Shown here piece after piece: positions 7,974-15,013 of a stretch of DNA of 17,060 nucleotides (position 1 is the stretch's first letter; each line of letters begins with the position of its first letter). The stretch is from Phycisphaerales bacterium UBA2421 (GTDB lineage Bacteria > Planctomycetota > Phycisphaerae > Tepidisphaerales > Tepidisphaeraceae): positions 1 to 17,060 of the forward strand of contig DDRH01000034.1 of the NCBI GenBank assembly GCA_002343075.1. The letters run 5' to 3'. The notes below the pieces were generated by a model, which was not told where the DNA came from, searched no databases, and saw nothing but the letters and a program-made list of their open reading frames with translations. A program made the position numbers and the translations under genes.

Positions 7974-8052
7974 GCTGCTCTCCCGTAAATCACGATTTTA
8001 CTATCGCGCGTCCCCGGCCAACCGGCATTCGGGCACGGCCTAAGACGCCTTC

Positions 8053-8127
8053 CGCGGGTGCCGTCGATGCTTGAAGCAGCGCCTTTAAGAGCGACGCATC
8101 AAGACATCCACCACCGGCACCGGCGCG
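8053..8127 (-). ncRNA. Long imperfect hairpin, possible leader RNA element or small RNA
   Basis: Nested pairings seen by eye: CGCG 8053-8056 with 8124-8127; GGTGCCG 8057-8063 with CGGCACC 8115-8121; GATGCTTGA 8066-8074 with TCAAGACATC 8099-8108 (one bulged base). That is about 20 base pairs with an apical loop of about 24 bases. The strand is inferred from its place in the possible leader of the minus-strand ribbon-helix-helix gene. It matches no RNA family I recognise. Confidence 0.35.
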
Positions 8128-8155
8128 AACAATACGCAAACCGATGTGCCTCAGA

Positions 8156-8182
8156 ATACTACGTTTCACCATGTCTTATCAA
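8156..8182 (-). promoter_or_regulatory. Possible promoter for the ribbon-helix-helix pair
   Basis: On the minus strand TTGATA (8177-8182) and TAGTAT (8156-8161) are good -35 and -10 hexamers, but the 15-base spacer is short. It would give a leader of about 175 bases that includes the long hairpin. Confidence 0.3.
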
Positions 8183-8185
8183 GAC
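8173..8185. promoter_or_regulatory. 13-bp dyad overlapping the possible -35 box
   Basis: GTCTT-ATC-AAGAC is a perfect 5-base inverted repeat around a 3-base centre and covers the TTGATA hexamer. Its right half with two centre bases (TCAAGAC) recurs at 8099-8105. It could be an operator, possibly for the downstream ribbon-helix-helix proteins; binding is not shown. Confidence 0.3.
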
Positions 8186-8327
8186 TTACGCACAGTTGTC
8201 GCCAGTTGTTTGTAAATCGGCCACACGGTGGAGATTCTGGCTGCCGAGGTGATCGTCGCGGTGAACGGCGTGCGCGGTGCGAACGCTGCATACGGGCGGG
8301 CAGGTTGGCAGTATATTGCCAGATCGA

Positions 8328-9842
8328 ATGGTCACACGTTTGGTCACAGGTTGGATCGTCATGAGCCTAAGCATCTCTGCCGTCGCCGCCGAACTTCCAC
8401 CGGGGGCGAGTTGGGCGTTTGTATCGCGCGACCCCCTCGTGCGTACCGCCGTCGAACATTACACCGCCGGGCACTTAAGTGCGGCACTGAAGCTGCTCGA
8501 AGGAAAATCGGTGCAGGATATCGCCGCGCGCGATGAACTGATCGAAGTCATCCGGCGATATCGACGGGAATACAGCCAGACCCGCCCGCAACTGCTTTCA
8601 GCACTGCGCAAGAGCATACCGGACATCACCGATGCCGACCTCGACCGATGGATCGCCGCGGGGCAGGTGCAATGTCGGGAGATCGACGGCGAAGTCCTCT
8701 TCTTCCGCCGCGAGCCGGGACAGATTCTGCGATTCTGCAAAGAAGCGATGGAACGCAAGGCCGCCGCGACCAAGCCAGCCCCCGACACAGACACGGACGC
8801 AAGCTCGAAACGCTGGACGCGCCTCGCGCATCTCGCCGAGATCATCGCCGCTGCCAATGCGAGTGATGCACAAGAAGTGCTTCCGACGCGGACGCGGGTG
8901 AACTACTCACTCACCGTGAAGCCAAATGCCCGTGCAAAAACGGGATCGAGATTGCGAGTGTGGTTGCCCTTTCCCCAGGACTATGCGCGACAATCCAACG
9001 TCCGCTTGTTGAATAGCGAACCGGGCGAAGCACGCGTCGCCGAGAGCGCCAGCGACGGCCAGACCATCGCCGGCCCGGCCCAGCGGACGGTTTACCTCGA
9101 ACAGACGATCGACAACCCTGCGTTGCCCATTCGATTTGCGATCGAGTTTGAGTATGACACCAGCGCCCTGTACCCAACGCTCGACGATGCCACCGCCGCG
9201 GAGGCGTTGCGGGGTTCGGGCGTGGGCGTGCATGCGAACTACCTCGCGGAGCGCCCGCCTCACATCGTTTTCACACCCGAGTTGAAGGCCAGGGTGGACG
9301 AGATTGTCGGCCGCGAGACCAACCCTCTGGCCAAAGCGCGGAAGATTTTCCATTGGCTGGACGAACATCTCCCCTGGACGCCCGAAGAAGAGTATTGCGT
9401 CATTCCCAACCTGAGCATGCACGGCCTTCAACGCGGCAAGGGTGACTGCGGCGTGGCGAGCATGCTCTTCATTACAATGTGCCGCATCGCGGGTGTTCCT
9501 GCGCGGTGGCAGAGCGGTTGGACAACGCACCCCGTCGGCTGGAACATGCACGACTGGGCCGAAATCCACGTCGCGCCGTGGGGCTGGATTCCGGTTGACG
9601 CCAGCTACGGCCGACAGAAGAGTGATGATCCTGCGATCCGCGATTTTTACTTCGGGCACACCGACAGCCACCGGCTGATCGTCAACCTCGACTACGGCCA
9701 CCCGCTCTCGCCTCTGAAAAAGTCGTTCCGAAGCGAACCGCTCGACTTTCAACGCGGCGAAGTGGAGCTGGACGGGCACAATCTCTATTTTGACGAATGG
9801 GATTACCAGTTTGCCTTCGAACACACGCCGATCAAGCGATGA
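8328..9842 (+). CDS. Exported transglutaminase-like (papain-fold) protein
   Basis: A 504-residue protein. ATG 8328 is preferred to an upstream in-frame GTG (8277) because it gives a proper signal peptide: MVTRLVTGW, a hydrophobic stretch IVMSLSISAVA, and a cleavage site near AVA-A-E (about residue 22). No strong ribosome binding site is seen for either start. The middle region (about 60-170) is charged and helical. A beta-sandwich-like domain follows (about 185-285: VNYSLTVKP...RLRVWLPFP), then the transglutaminase core (about 330-430). The catalytic triad is visible: Cys374 in KGDCGVASMLF, His408 in NMHDWAEIHV, Asp424 in IPVDASYG. This family includes bacterial cysteine proteases, peptide N-glycanase-like enzymes and amide-forming enzymes, so the substrate is open. 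A periplasmic or envelope location follows from the signal peptide. A stable hairpin follows the stop, so it is probably monocistronic. Confidence 0.85.
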   Translation: MVTRLVTGWIVMSLSISAVAAELPPGASWAFVSRDPLVRTAVEHYTAGHLSAALKLLEGKSVQDIAARDELIEVIRRYRREYSQTRPQLLSALRKSIPDITDADLDRWIAAGQVQCREIDGEVLFFRREPGQILRFCKEAMERKAAATKPAPDTDTDASSKRWTRLAHLAEIIAAANASDAQEVLPTRTRVNYSLTVKPNARAKTGSRLRVWLPFPQDYARQSNVRLLNSEPGEARVAESASDGQTIAGPAQRTVYLEQTIDNPALPIRFAIEFEYDTSALYPTLDDATAAEALRGSGVGVHANYLAERPPHIVFTPELKARVDEIVGRETNPLAKARKIFHWLDEHLPWTPEEEYCVIPNLSMHGLQRGKGDCGVASMLFITMCRIAGVPARWQSGWTTHPVGWNMHDWAEIHVAPWGWIPVDASYGRQKSDDPAIRDFYFGHTDSHRLIVNLDYGHPLSPLKKSFRSEPLDFQRGEVELDGHNLYFDEWDYQFAFEHTPIKR

Positions 9843-9852
9843 GAAGCCTCGC

Positions 9853-9880
9853 CCCGAACCCGCCGCCGCGGGGTTGCGGG
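9853..9880 (+). terminator. Stable GC hairpin after the transglutaminase-like gene
   Basis: CCCGAACCC (9853-9861) pairs with GGGTT-G-CGGG (9871-9880): nine base pairs with one bulge and a 9-base loop, 10 bases after the stop codon. There is no T-tract. Confidence 0.4.
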
Positions 9881-9953
9881 CGTTTGGCGGAAATTCGTTA
9901 AGAACCGGTTCAATCCTTGCAGCGGAGGCTCGGTTTGGGGATATGATGGCAGC

Positions 9954-10736
9954 GTGCTGGCCCGCCCCCCGACCATTTCCGCCTTTGCCGCCGCCATGAG
10001 GGCGCTGGGACGATCGGACCCGCCGGCGAGTTTCCTGCTCGCGGGCAAGCGGTACACGCTTGCGACGGTCGTAAAACACGATTTTTGGGCCGCTACCGCA
10101 TTTTATGACTGCGAGAATGGCGACCGCGCCGTCGCCAAGATCAACCGCTGCACGCCATTTGCCGGGATCGCACTTTCCTGGGTGGGCAGGTGGCTCTGCC
10201 GGCGCGAAGTTCGGTTTTATGCGCGGCTGCAGCACATTCCCAACATTCCCCGGCTGCTCGGACGCATCGGCGCCACGGGCTATGTGCATCACTATGTGCC
10301 CGGGCAGCCGCTCGCGAAGGGCATGCCGCTGCCCGAGACGTTTTTCCCGGAGCTGCACGACGTGATGACGCAGATTCACGGTCAATCGACGGCCTATGTC
10401 GACGCAAACAAGCGCGAAAACATCCTCCTGGGAGACGACGGCTCGCCGCACCTGATTGATTTCCAGATCAGCTTCGATCTGCACGAGTTCGGCGATAACT
10501 TCATCACCCGGCGGGTGTTGCGACATCTGCAGGCGGCCGACCGGTATCACATTCTCAAGCACCAGCGTCGCCTGGCCCCTTCGACGCTCACGCCGCAGCA
10601 GCATTTTGAGGCCCAGCGTGTCGGTTGGCTGACCCGGCTGCACCGCGCAATCACGCGCCCTTACTTCGCCGTCCGCCGCCCCCTGCTACGCCGACTCCGC
10701 GCGGGGGGACACATCTTGTCGGAGGGAAGCAAGTAG
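9954..10736 (+). CDS. Small protein-kinase-like-fold protein
   Basis: A 260-residue protein. GTG 9954 is taken as start; ATG 9996 is an alternative. Kinase-fold landmarks: Lys62 in RAVAKINR (ATP-anchoring lysine), a catalytic-loop-like YVDANKRENILL (Asp150, Asn156), and a metal-binding LIDFQ (Asp169) in place of DFG. A glycine-rich loop is not recognisable. Size and motifs resemble the lipopolysaccharide-kinase, RIO and aminoglycoside-phosphotransferase-like small kinases rather than full Ser/Thr kinases. The C-terminus is strongly basic (HRAITRPYFAVRRPLLRRLR), which could place it at the membrane surface or on nucleic acid. The Asp-to-Asn distance in the catalytic loop is one residue longer than the canonical HRDxxxxN, so activity needs proof. 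An envelope sugar or lipid substrate is plausible but is inference. It runs convergent with the potassium transporter gene. Confidence 0.7.
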   Translation: MLARPPTISAFAAAMRALGRSDPPASFLLAGKRYTLATVVKHDFWAATAFYDCENGDRAVAKINRCTPFAGIALSWVGRWLCRREVRFYARLQHIPNIPRLLGRIGATGYVHHYVPGQPLAKGMPLPETFFPELHDVMTQIHGQSTAYVDANKRENILLGDDGSPHLIDFQISFDLHEFGDNFITRRVLRHLQAADRYHILKHQRRLAPSTLTPQQHFEAQRVGWLTRLHRAITRPYFAVRRPLLRRLRAGGHILSEGSK

Positions 10737-10741
10737 TAAGC

Positions 10742-10763
10742 TGATCCAACAACAGTCGGATCA
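10742..10763. terminator. Hairpin between convergent kinase-like and potassium transporter genes
   Basis: TGATCC/GGATCA stem of 6 bp around a 10-base loop. It includes the stop codon of the minus-strand gene. There is no T-tract, so it is a weak bidirectional terminator candidate. Confidence 0.25.
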
Positions 10764-12191
10764 CGCTGCCAGATCATCAACCTGGGTCGATCTTTCCTGT
10801 GTGCGTGAGAAGAAAAAAGCCAGCCCGATCGTGAGCGGGCCAACCCGACCCGCAAACATCAGCGAGATGATGATCCACTTGCCGGCGGTCGAGAGTTCGG
10901 GCGTGAGTCCCATCGAGAGGCCCACCGTTCCGATCGCGCTGCAAACCTCAAACACGATCGGCAGAAACTCGGCGTCTTCGGTAAGAGCCAAGAGTAGCAC
11001 ACCTCCCGCAACCAGCGCCAGATACAACGAAGCCGATGCCACCGCATTGTTCAATCGCCGTTGCGGAATCTCATTGCCGAAAAGGCTGGGCGTTTGGCGA
11101 CCCCGGATTCCAGAGATTACGGTTGCGATGAGCGCCGAGACCGTTGTCGTCTTGATTCCCCCGCCGGTTCCGCTCGGCGAAGCGCCGATCAACATGGCGA
11201 TGACAATCACCCATAATGAAGCCATCGCCAGCGGACCAACCGCGACACTATTAAACCCGGCTGTGCTGGATGCGCTCATCACCTGAAATGCCGCCACCAT
11301 AAACCTGTCGGTCAGGCTGTAATCGCGAATACTCGGTTCAACAAAGAAGAAGATTGCTGTCCCGCACGCCAAAATGAGTCCGGTGAGCGTCAAAATCACC
11401 TTTGATGTAAACGTAAACATGCGCTCGCGATATCGGATGGAGTACCAGACGTCCTGGACAACGATGAATCCGACGGCACCGCCATAGCAAAGCACGCTGA
11501 TTGTAAGATTTACCGGCAGGCTGTGCTTAAAGTCTTCAAGGCTGTTGGAGTAAAGTCCAAAGCCCGCCGTTGAAAATGCCGAGACTGAATGAAACAGCGC
11601 TGACCAAAGTGCGTCGCTCCGACCCGCGGCGCGAAACTCAACGTAAAGCACGGCCGCGCCCAAGAACTCCATCGCCAGTGTAAACAGAATCACATGCTTA
11701 ACGAATCGATCGATTCGAAAGTAATGCGGTAATGTAAAGCCGGCTTGCAGAATTCCGCGCCGAGTCCGGTGGAGGGCCCGGCCCGTAGCCAGTACTACGA
11801 AGCTCGAGAGGGTCATGTACCCAATGCCACCGAGCTGAAACAGCACCAGGTGCACCACCTGACCAAAAAAGGAGTAACTGTCGCCCGTCGGTACGGTAAC
11901 CAGACCGGTCGTGCTCATGGCGCTTACCACGCCAAAGAGGTTATCCAGTAAGCCAACCGGCGTGGACTGTGCCCAAGGCAAGCTGAGCGCGAATAGTCCC
12001 AGAAGCACCCACGACCCAAATCCGACCATGAGTTGCTGTGGGGAGCTCAATTGTCGCCACCGTACACTCGCTCGGCGAAGAAAACCGCGGCGCCTCGACC
12101 GTAGCAAACCAGGTTTGTCTGGGAGAATAGGCTGCGCAACCGCTTTACTCTCAACCGGAGTTGAGCCGTCACCGTCTGCTGAATTGGACAT
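10761..12191 (-). CDS. ktrB: KtrB/TrkH-family potassium uptake channel subunit
   Basis: A 476-residue membrane protein that imports potassium through a pore built from four related membrane-pore-membrane units. After a basic cytoplasmic N-terminus of about 50 residues come many hydrophobic helices. The four selectivity-filter loops are visible with their key glycines: STTG (Gly96), STAG (Gly210), STAG (Gly312), GTVG (Gly424). The conserved GASPSGTGGGIKTTT (336-350) and RVGPLT (449-454) segments are also present. It resembles KtrB more than TrkH in loop 1 and the following FQLGGIGYMT. ATG 12191 is chosen; GTG 12227 would add 12 residues, and neither has a clear ribosome binding site. No KtrA/TrkA nucleotide-binding partner is in the window. 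Expression is very likely controlled by the c-di-AMP riboswitch in its leader, which fits the known role of c-di-AMP in shutting down potassium import. Confidence 0.93.
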   Translation of the reverse strand: MSNSADGDGSTPVESKAVAQPILPDKPGLLRSRRRGFLRRASVRWRQLSSPQQLMVGFGSWVLLGLFALSLPWAQSTPVGLLDNLFGVVSAMSTTGLVTVPTGDSYSFFGQVVHLVLFQLGGIGYMTLSSFVVLATGRALHRTRRGILQAGFTLPHYFRIDRFVKHVILFTLAMEFLGAAVLYVEFRAAGRSDALWSALFHSVSAFSTAGFGLYSNSLEDFKHSLPVNLTISVLCYGGAVGFIVVQDVWYSIRYRERMFTFTSKVILTLTGLILACGTAIFFFVEPSIRDYSLTDRFMVAAFQVMSASSTAGFNSVAVGPLAMASLWVIVIAMLIGASPSGTGGGIKTTTVSALIATVISGIRGRQTPSLFGNEIPQRRLNNAVASASLYLALVAGGVLLLALTEDAEFLPIVFEVCSAIGTVGLSMGLTPELSTAGKWIIISLMFAGRVGPLTIGLAFFFSRTQERSTQVDDLAA

Positions 12192-12287
12192 GGGAATGAA
12201 CCGCGCGGCAACAAACGTGCTTCGCACCCCTAACGGGGGACCTGCGCGAACGTGTTTGGAGTCGCAATAACCTCTTCAGCCTGTGGG

Positions 12288-12310
12288 CCAAGCCGGGCAA
12301 AACAGCTTGG
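12288..12310 (-). terminator. Hairpin in the ktrB leader, downstream of the riboswitch
   Basis: On the minus strand CCAAGCTG pairs with CGGCTTGG (8 bp including one G-U) around a 7-base loop TTTTGCC, about 30 bases after the aptamer. It is placed as an expression-platform terminator would be, but it is not followed by a T-tract, so Rho-dependent or translational control remain possible. Confidence 0.4.
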
Positions 12311-12328
12311 GGCAGGGGCGGCAGAACG

Positions 12329-12346
12329 AGGCACTCTCAAATGCCT
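12329..12346 (-). promoter_or_regulatory. Alternative hairpin overlapping the closing stem of the riboswitch
   Basis: AGGCA/TGCCT (minus strand) forms a 5-bp stem with an 8-base loop. Its first arm is the same strand that closes the aptamer P1 helix, so the two pairings exclude each other. This is a candidate switching element. Confidence 0.35.
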
Positions 12347-12480
12347 GCGAGATTAGCTGTCGGGCTGGGCGTTGAAAGTCGCCTGAGACCTTGCCGGTCT
12401 CTTCGCCCCGTGACGATCCGATTTGCACCGGTGCGCCAGTTGGGTCTCCCGCTCGACGGAGACGTCCGTCGATTCGACGT
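12338..12480 (-). promoter_or_regulatory. c-di-AMP riboswitch (ydaO/yuaA class)
   Basis: Read on the minus strand the leader shows the conserved blocks of this aptamer in order: GTCGAATC at the 5' end; a small stem GACGG/CCGTC; GCGGGAGACCCAA (12452-12440), which matches the class signature GCGGGGGACCCAA; GGGGCGAA; a 6-bp stem GAGACC/GGTCTC (the arms are complementary, 12385-12390 with 12396-12401); a second stem GGCG/CGCC (12368-12371 with 12380-12383); then CCCGACAGCTAAT (12364-12352), nearly identical to the invariant CCCGACAGCUAAC; and CTCGCAGGC closing P1 with the 5' ACGTC. The class binds cyclic di-AMP and usually turns expression off. It lies directly upstream of a potassium channel gene, a typical target. 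The upstream promoter positions the transcript start at the P1 strand. Confidence 0.92.
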
Positions 12481-12484
12481 TAAA

Positions 12485-12513
12485 ATCGTAGACAACCGAG
12501 GTCTTGCAGTCAA
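12485..12513 (-). promoter_or_regulatory. Sigma-70-type promoter of the riboswitch-ktrB transcript
   Basis: On the minus strand TTGACT (12513-12508) and TACGAT (12490-12485) are separated by exactly 17 bases. A start 5-7 bases downstream falls at 12480-12478, the 5' strand of the riboswitch P1 stem, which supports both calls. Confidence 0.75.
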
Positions 12514-12607
12514 CGCTCCTACCATAGGAGAGACATAAACCCTTTGCAGTCCAATACTTATGTAAAAGCTGCTCTGACCTCGCGCTTGACCGTTTCCGTT
12601 ACCCGGA

Positions 12608-13951
12608 TCAGCATCCCCAACAACCAAAGGCGCAAAGGTTGGATCCGGTGACGTCCACGCTCCCCGCCTCGATTGCAAGTTCCACCCCCGACGATGTCGC
12701 CCGGTACAGACTTCCGTACCGGTCGAGCGCGCCGCCCTGATCGACTAAAGAAAACGCCTGCAATCCGTCGGCAAATGCCTGTCCGTTCCGCTCGATATCC
12801 ACCACTCCCACGGCAGCGGCGACGGCCAGATCCTGCGCCTGCGCCCAGGGGGCGACGATCGTCAGATCTTCCCCGCTTAGCAGCAGACGCCGGCCCGCGC
12901 GCGACCGCTGCTTGAGCAGCATCGCGGCCAGGATCGTCTTAAAGACGCCCTTGCAGTTTTTATGCGTGGTGCCTGCGTAGCCGAGGTCAAGCGCGTGGGG
13001 CAGATCGGCGGGCGAGGCGTCGGATTCGTCGAGCAGCATCGTCAGCTTCGGCCTCCGATCAAACATCGACCGCAACTCCGGCGAAAGCGAAACACTGCGA
13101 TGCAGCGGCTGCTCGATCCACGCCAGCGCCGCCGCCGCCGGGGCGGCTTCGGGCGTTGCGGCCAGGCGGTCAAGAAAATCTTCCAGCGCGGCGATGGTTG
13201 CGTAGTTTTCATTGCCATCGAGGGTGATGCGTTCGATGCGGCCGGTGGCGGAGCGCATAATCTCGATGATGCGGGCGACGTCGGCAGCGGGGTCGCCTCC
13301 CAGCTTGATCTTCAGCCGGCTGATTCCGGTTCGCTCCAGCGCCGTGGGGATGAGGCCGATGTCATCGGCCAGGCCCACCGTGTGACGGACCGGAAGCGTG
13401 CCGCGCGGCACGGCGGGAATTGCTTCGGCGGGCGACATTCCAGCCAGCGCGGGGTGAACCTGTTCGGCACAGACGCCCAGCGAAGCGTTACGCACCGCCG
13501 CCGCGAAGGTCATGCCGTGGCAGCCGCACCAGGCATCGATCGCGGCGCGCTCGATAAGGCTGACCGCCAGTTGTGTAACCAGCCCGGGCTGCGCCGGGTT
13601 ATTGGCGGCCTCCGACTGATATAGCGACCACCAGAATGCAAACGGCGTCGGCGCCGCACGATCCACCGCACGGGCCGCGGTGCGGTGAATCGCCTGGCGC
13701 AGCCGGTCGATATCCTCGTCCAGCGAGATCGAAGCGTCTTTCACAAACCACCGCGGGACAAGGTTCTCGCCGGCGATGCCCGTGACTGTTCGCTCACCAG
13801 ACGTTAACCCGCCTGCAGGTTCTCCGCGGACTGTAAACCGTGCCAGGAGCTTGAGATGCGTCAGCGAGTGCAGAGTGGCCACGCCGAATCCGAACGGACG
13901 GCAGAGGGGAATCGTCGTTTCTTCAAATCGAACCTCGCGCAGCGTGATCAT
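12608..13951 (-). CDS. Enolase-superfamily enzyme (mandelate racemase/muconate-lactonizing type)
   Basis: A 447-residue protein. ATG 13951 is fixed by an ATGA overlap with the stop of the upstream reductase gene and by a GAGGA just upstream. Enzymes of this superfamily abstract the proton next to a carboxylate using magnesium and then epimerise, dehydrate or cycloisomerise. The barrel landmarks are in the right order: KxK at Lys214-Ile-Lys216 (LKIKLGG), metal ligands Asp245 (LDGNENY), Glu280 (WIEQPL) and Asp308 (LLDESD), and Lys331 in THKNCKG on a later strand. The KxK plus late-lysine pair is the muconate-lactonizing/dipeptide-epimerase arrangement rather than the His-Asp arrangement of mandelate racemase. 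The capping-domain N-terminus is normal (ITLREVRFEETTIPL). The C-terminus ends with a cysteine-rich tail (CAFGCWGC), which is unusual. The substrate is not deducible; the neighbours suggest sugar-acid or hydroxy-acid metabolism. Confidence 0.88.
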   Translation of the reverse strand: MITLREVRFEETTIPLCRPFGFGVATLHSLTHLKLLARFTVRGEPAGGLTSGERTVTGIAGENLVPRWFVKDASISLDEDIDRLRQAIHRTAARAVDRAAPTPFAFWWSLYQSEAANNPAQPGLVTQLAVSLIERAAIDAWCGCHGMTFAAAVRNASLGVCAEQVHPALAGMSPAEAIPAVPRGTLPVRHTVGLADDIGLIPTALERTGISRLKIKLGGDPAADVARIIEIMRSATGRIERITLDGNENYATIAALEDFLDRLAATPEAAPAAAALAWIEQPLHRSVSLSPELRSMFDRRPKLTMLLDESDASPADLPHALDLGYAGTTHKNCKGVFKTILAAMLLKQRSRAGRRLLLSGEDLTIVAPWAQAQDLAVAAAVGVVDIERNGQAFADGLQAFSLVDQGGALDRYGSLYRATSSGVELAIEAGSVDVTGSNLCAFGCWGC

Positions 13952-14955
13952 CGAATCCTCGAATTGCCCGCGCCTTGCCACGGATCGAGATTGTCGCCCA
14001 TTTTCTGCTTGACCGGCGCCGTCGCTGCCGCGAGTTGCTCGACGACGGCATCACTCAGCACGACGTCGGCGGCGCGGGCGTTGGCGTGGACTTGTGCGGG
14101 CGTGCTCGCGCCGCAAAGCACCGCCCGCACCCCCCGCTGCCGCAGCAGCCAGGCGACGGCAAGATCGGCCATGGCGATGTTCTGCTCGGCTGCGATCTGC
14201 CGAATGGCATTCATAGCTTGCAGGGTCTCGGCTTCACACCCTGCTTCGCCGTGCCGCGAGCCGGGCCGCTTTCCGTCAAACTGCCGCGATCTGCACCGGT
14301 CGGCCGGCAACTGCTCGAAGTCTGTATATCGCCCGGTAAGCAGGCCCTGCGCCAAAGGCGAGTAGCAAAGCAGGCCCACATCGCGCTCGATGCATAATGG
14401 CAGAAGTGCGAACTCGGCCCCGCGCGCCAGCAGGCTGTAGTTCACCTGATCGGTCAAGACGGCAACCCGGGCAAGTGCTTCGGCGAGATCGAGCGGCCCG
14501 AAATTGCACATGCCGAGATAGCGTACCTTTCCGGACTTCTGAAGTGAGAGCATCGCATCGAGCGTTTCATCGAGCGGGGTGGCGCGCGACGGCCAATGAA
14601 TCTGGAAAAGATCGATCACGTCCGTTCGAAGGCGTTCCAGCGAGGCTTCACACTCGGCAATGACATCCGCCCGGACCAGCGATGGCCCGCTGGCTTTAGT
14701 TGCCAGCACAATCTTCTCGCGCATGCCCGGATTGGAGGCAAGCGCCTTGCCCAGCCGGGCCTCACTCTCCCCTTTTCCGTAACCTGGAGCAGTGTCGAAG
14801 AAATTAATGCCCGCATCGACCGCGGCGCAGAGTGTGGTGAGGGCGAGCGATTCATCGACGGCCGCATGCATCGCCCCCGCGGCAACCGACATGGTGCCCA
14901 TCGCCACAACCGAAACAGTCAATCCAGATTCACCGCCAATTTTTGCATAACGCAT
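13948..14955 (-). CDS. Aldo/keto reductase
   Basis: A 335-residue NAD(P)H-dependent oxidoreductase with a TIM-barrel fold, acting on aldehydes, ketones or sugars. The catalytic tetrad is complete: Asp54 and Tyr59 (FFDTAPGYG), Lys87 (LATKASG), His120 (FQIHWP). Other family marks are GKVRYLGMCNF, QVNYSLL and the cofactor-binding CGASTPAQV near the C-terminus. Length is normal for the family. ATG 14955 starts 45 bases or so after a predicted minus-strand promoter; its ribosome binding site is weak. The stop overlaps the ATG of the enolase-superfamily gene by four bases, so the two are one translationally coupled operon. It is divergent from a D-2-hydroxyacid dehydrogenase, with a shared operator-like palindrome between them. 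The physiological substrate is unknown. Confidence 0.93.
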   Translation of the reverse strand: MRYAKIGGESGLTVSVVAMGTMSVAAGAMHAAVDESLALTTLCAAVDAGINFFDTAPGYGKGESEARLGKALASNPGMREKIVLATKASGPSLVRADVIAECEASLERLRTDVIDLFQIHWPSRATPLDETLDAMLSLQKSGKVRYLGMCNFGPLDLAEALARVAVLTDQVNYSLLARGAEFALLPLCIERDVGLLCYSPLAQGLLTGRYTDFEQLPADRCRSRQFDGKRPGSRHGEAGCEAETLQAMNAIRQIAAEQNIAMADLAVAWLLRQRGVRAVLCGASTPAQVHANARAADVVLSDAVVEQLAAATAPVKQKMGDNLDPWQGAGNSRIR

Positions 14956-14983
14956 GCCGTCGCCTTAGGTTAAAAGATTGACG

Positions 14984-15013
14984 TTGCAAAATGACCGGAA
15001 CCTCGGATAGTAT
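14984..15013 (+). promoter_or_regulatory. Predicted promoter of the D-2-hydroxyacid dehydrogenase gene
   Basis: TTGCAA (14984-14989), an 18-base spacer, and TAGTAT (15008-15013). The expected start near 15020 lies inside the palindrome that directly follows the -10 box. Confidence 0.5.

Larger units (their letters stand above)
7974..8327. other. Non-coding divergent region between ribbon-helix-helix and transglutaminase genes
   Basis: No supported gene. It contains a long imperfect hairpin (8053-8127), a 13-bp dyad (8173-8185), the 8-base sequence ATCAAGAC twice (8098-8105, 8178-8185), and CAGTTGT twice at a 10-base interval (8193-8199, 8203-8209). Divergent transcription of both flanking genes must begin in or near it. 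Confidence 0.6.

Noticed and set aside
7990..8172. A 60-codon minus-strand reading frame starting MVKRSILR, reminiscent of the ribbon-helix-helix N-termini
   Set aside because: Only the first few residues resemble the paralogs, it lacks the GMTQ/SRL/WF/LGH blocks and a ribosome binding site, it overlaps the start of a supported gene, and its middle is explained by a large hairpin.
8307..8322. TTGGCA...TTGC pattern resembling a sigma-54 promoter before the transglutaminase-like gene
   Set aside because: The GG-to-GC distance is one base too short for sigma-54, whose spacing is strict, and it would leave only a few bases before the start codon.
9902..9911. GAACCGGTTC palindrome upstream of the kinase-like gene, sharing its core with the 15014-15037 operator candidate
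   Set aside because: The outer arms (CGTTGC/GCAACG) are missing and a 10-bp palindrome of this kind can arise by chance, so it is not called a second operator.
8907..10643. A 578-codon minus-strand open frame
   Set aside because: It lies antisense to the transglutaminase-like and kinase-like genes, both of which have recognisable catalytic motifs; its composition is that of a shadow frame in high-GC DNA.
12341..12538. A 65-codon plus-strand frame upstream of ktrB
   Set aside because: The region is fully explained by the minus-strand promoter and c-di-AMP riboswitch; the frame has no recognisable similarity.
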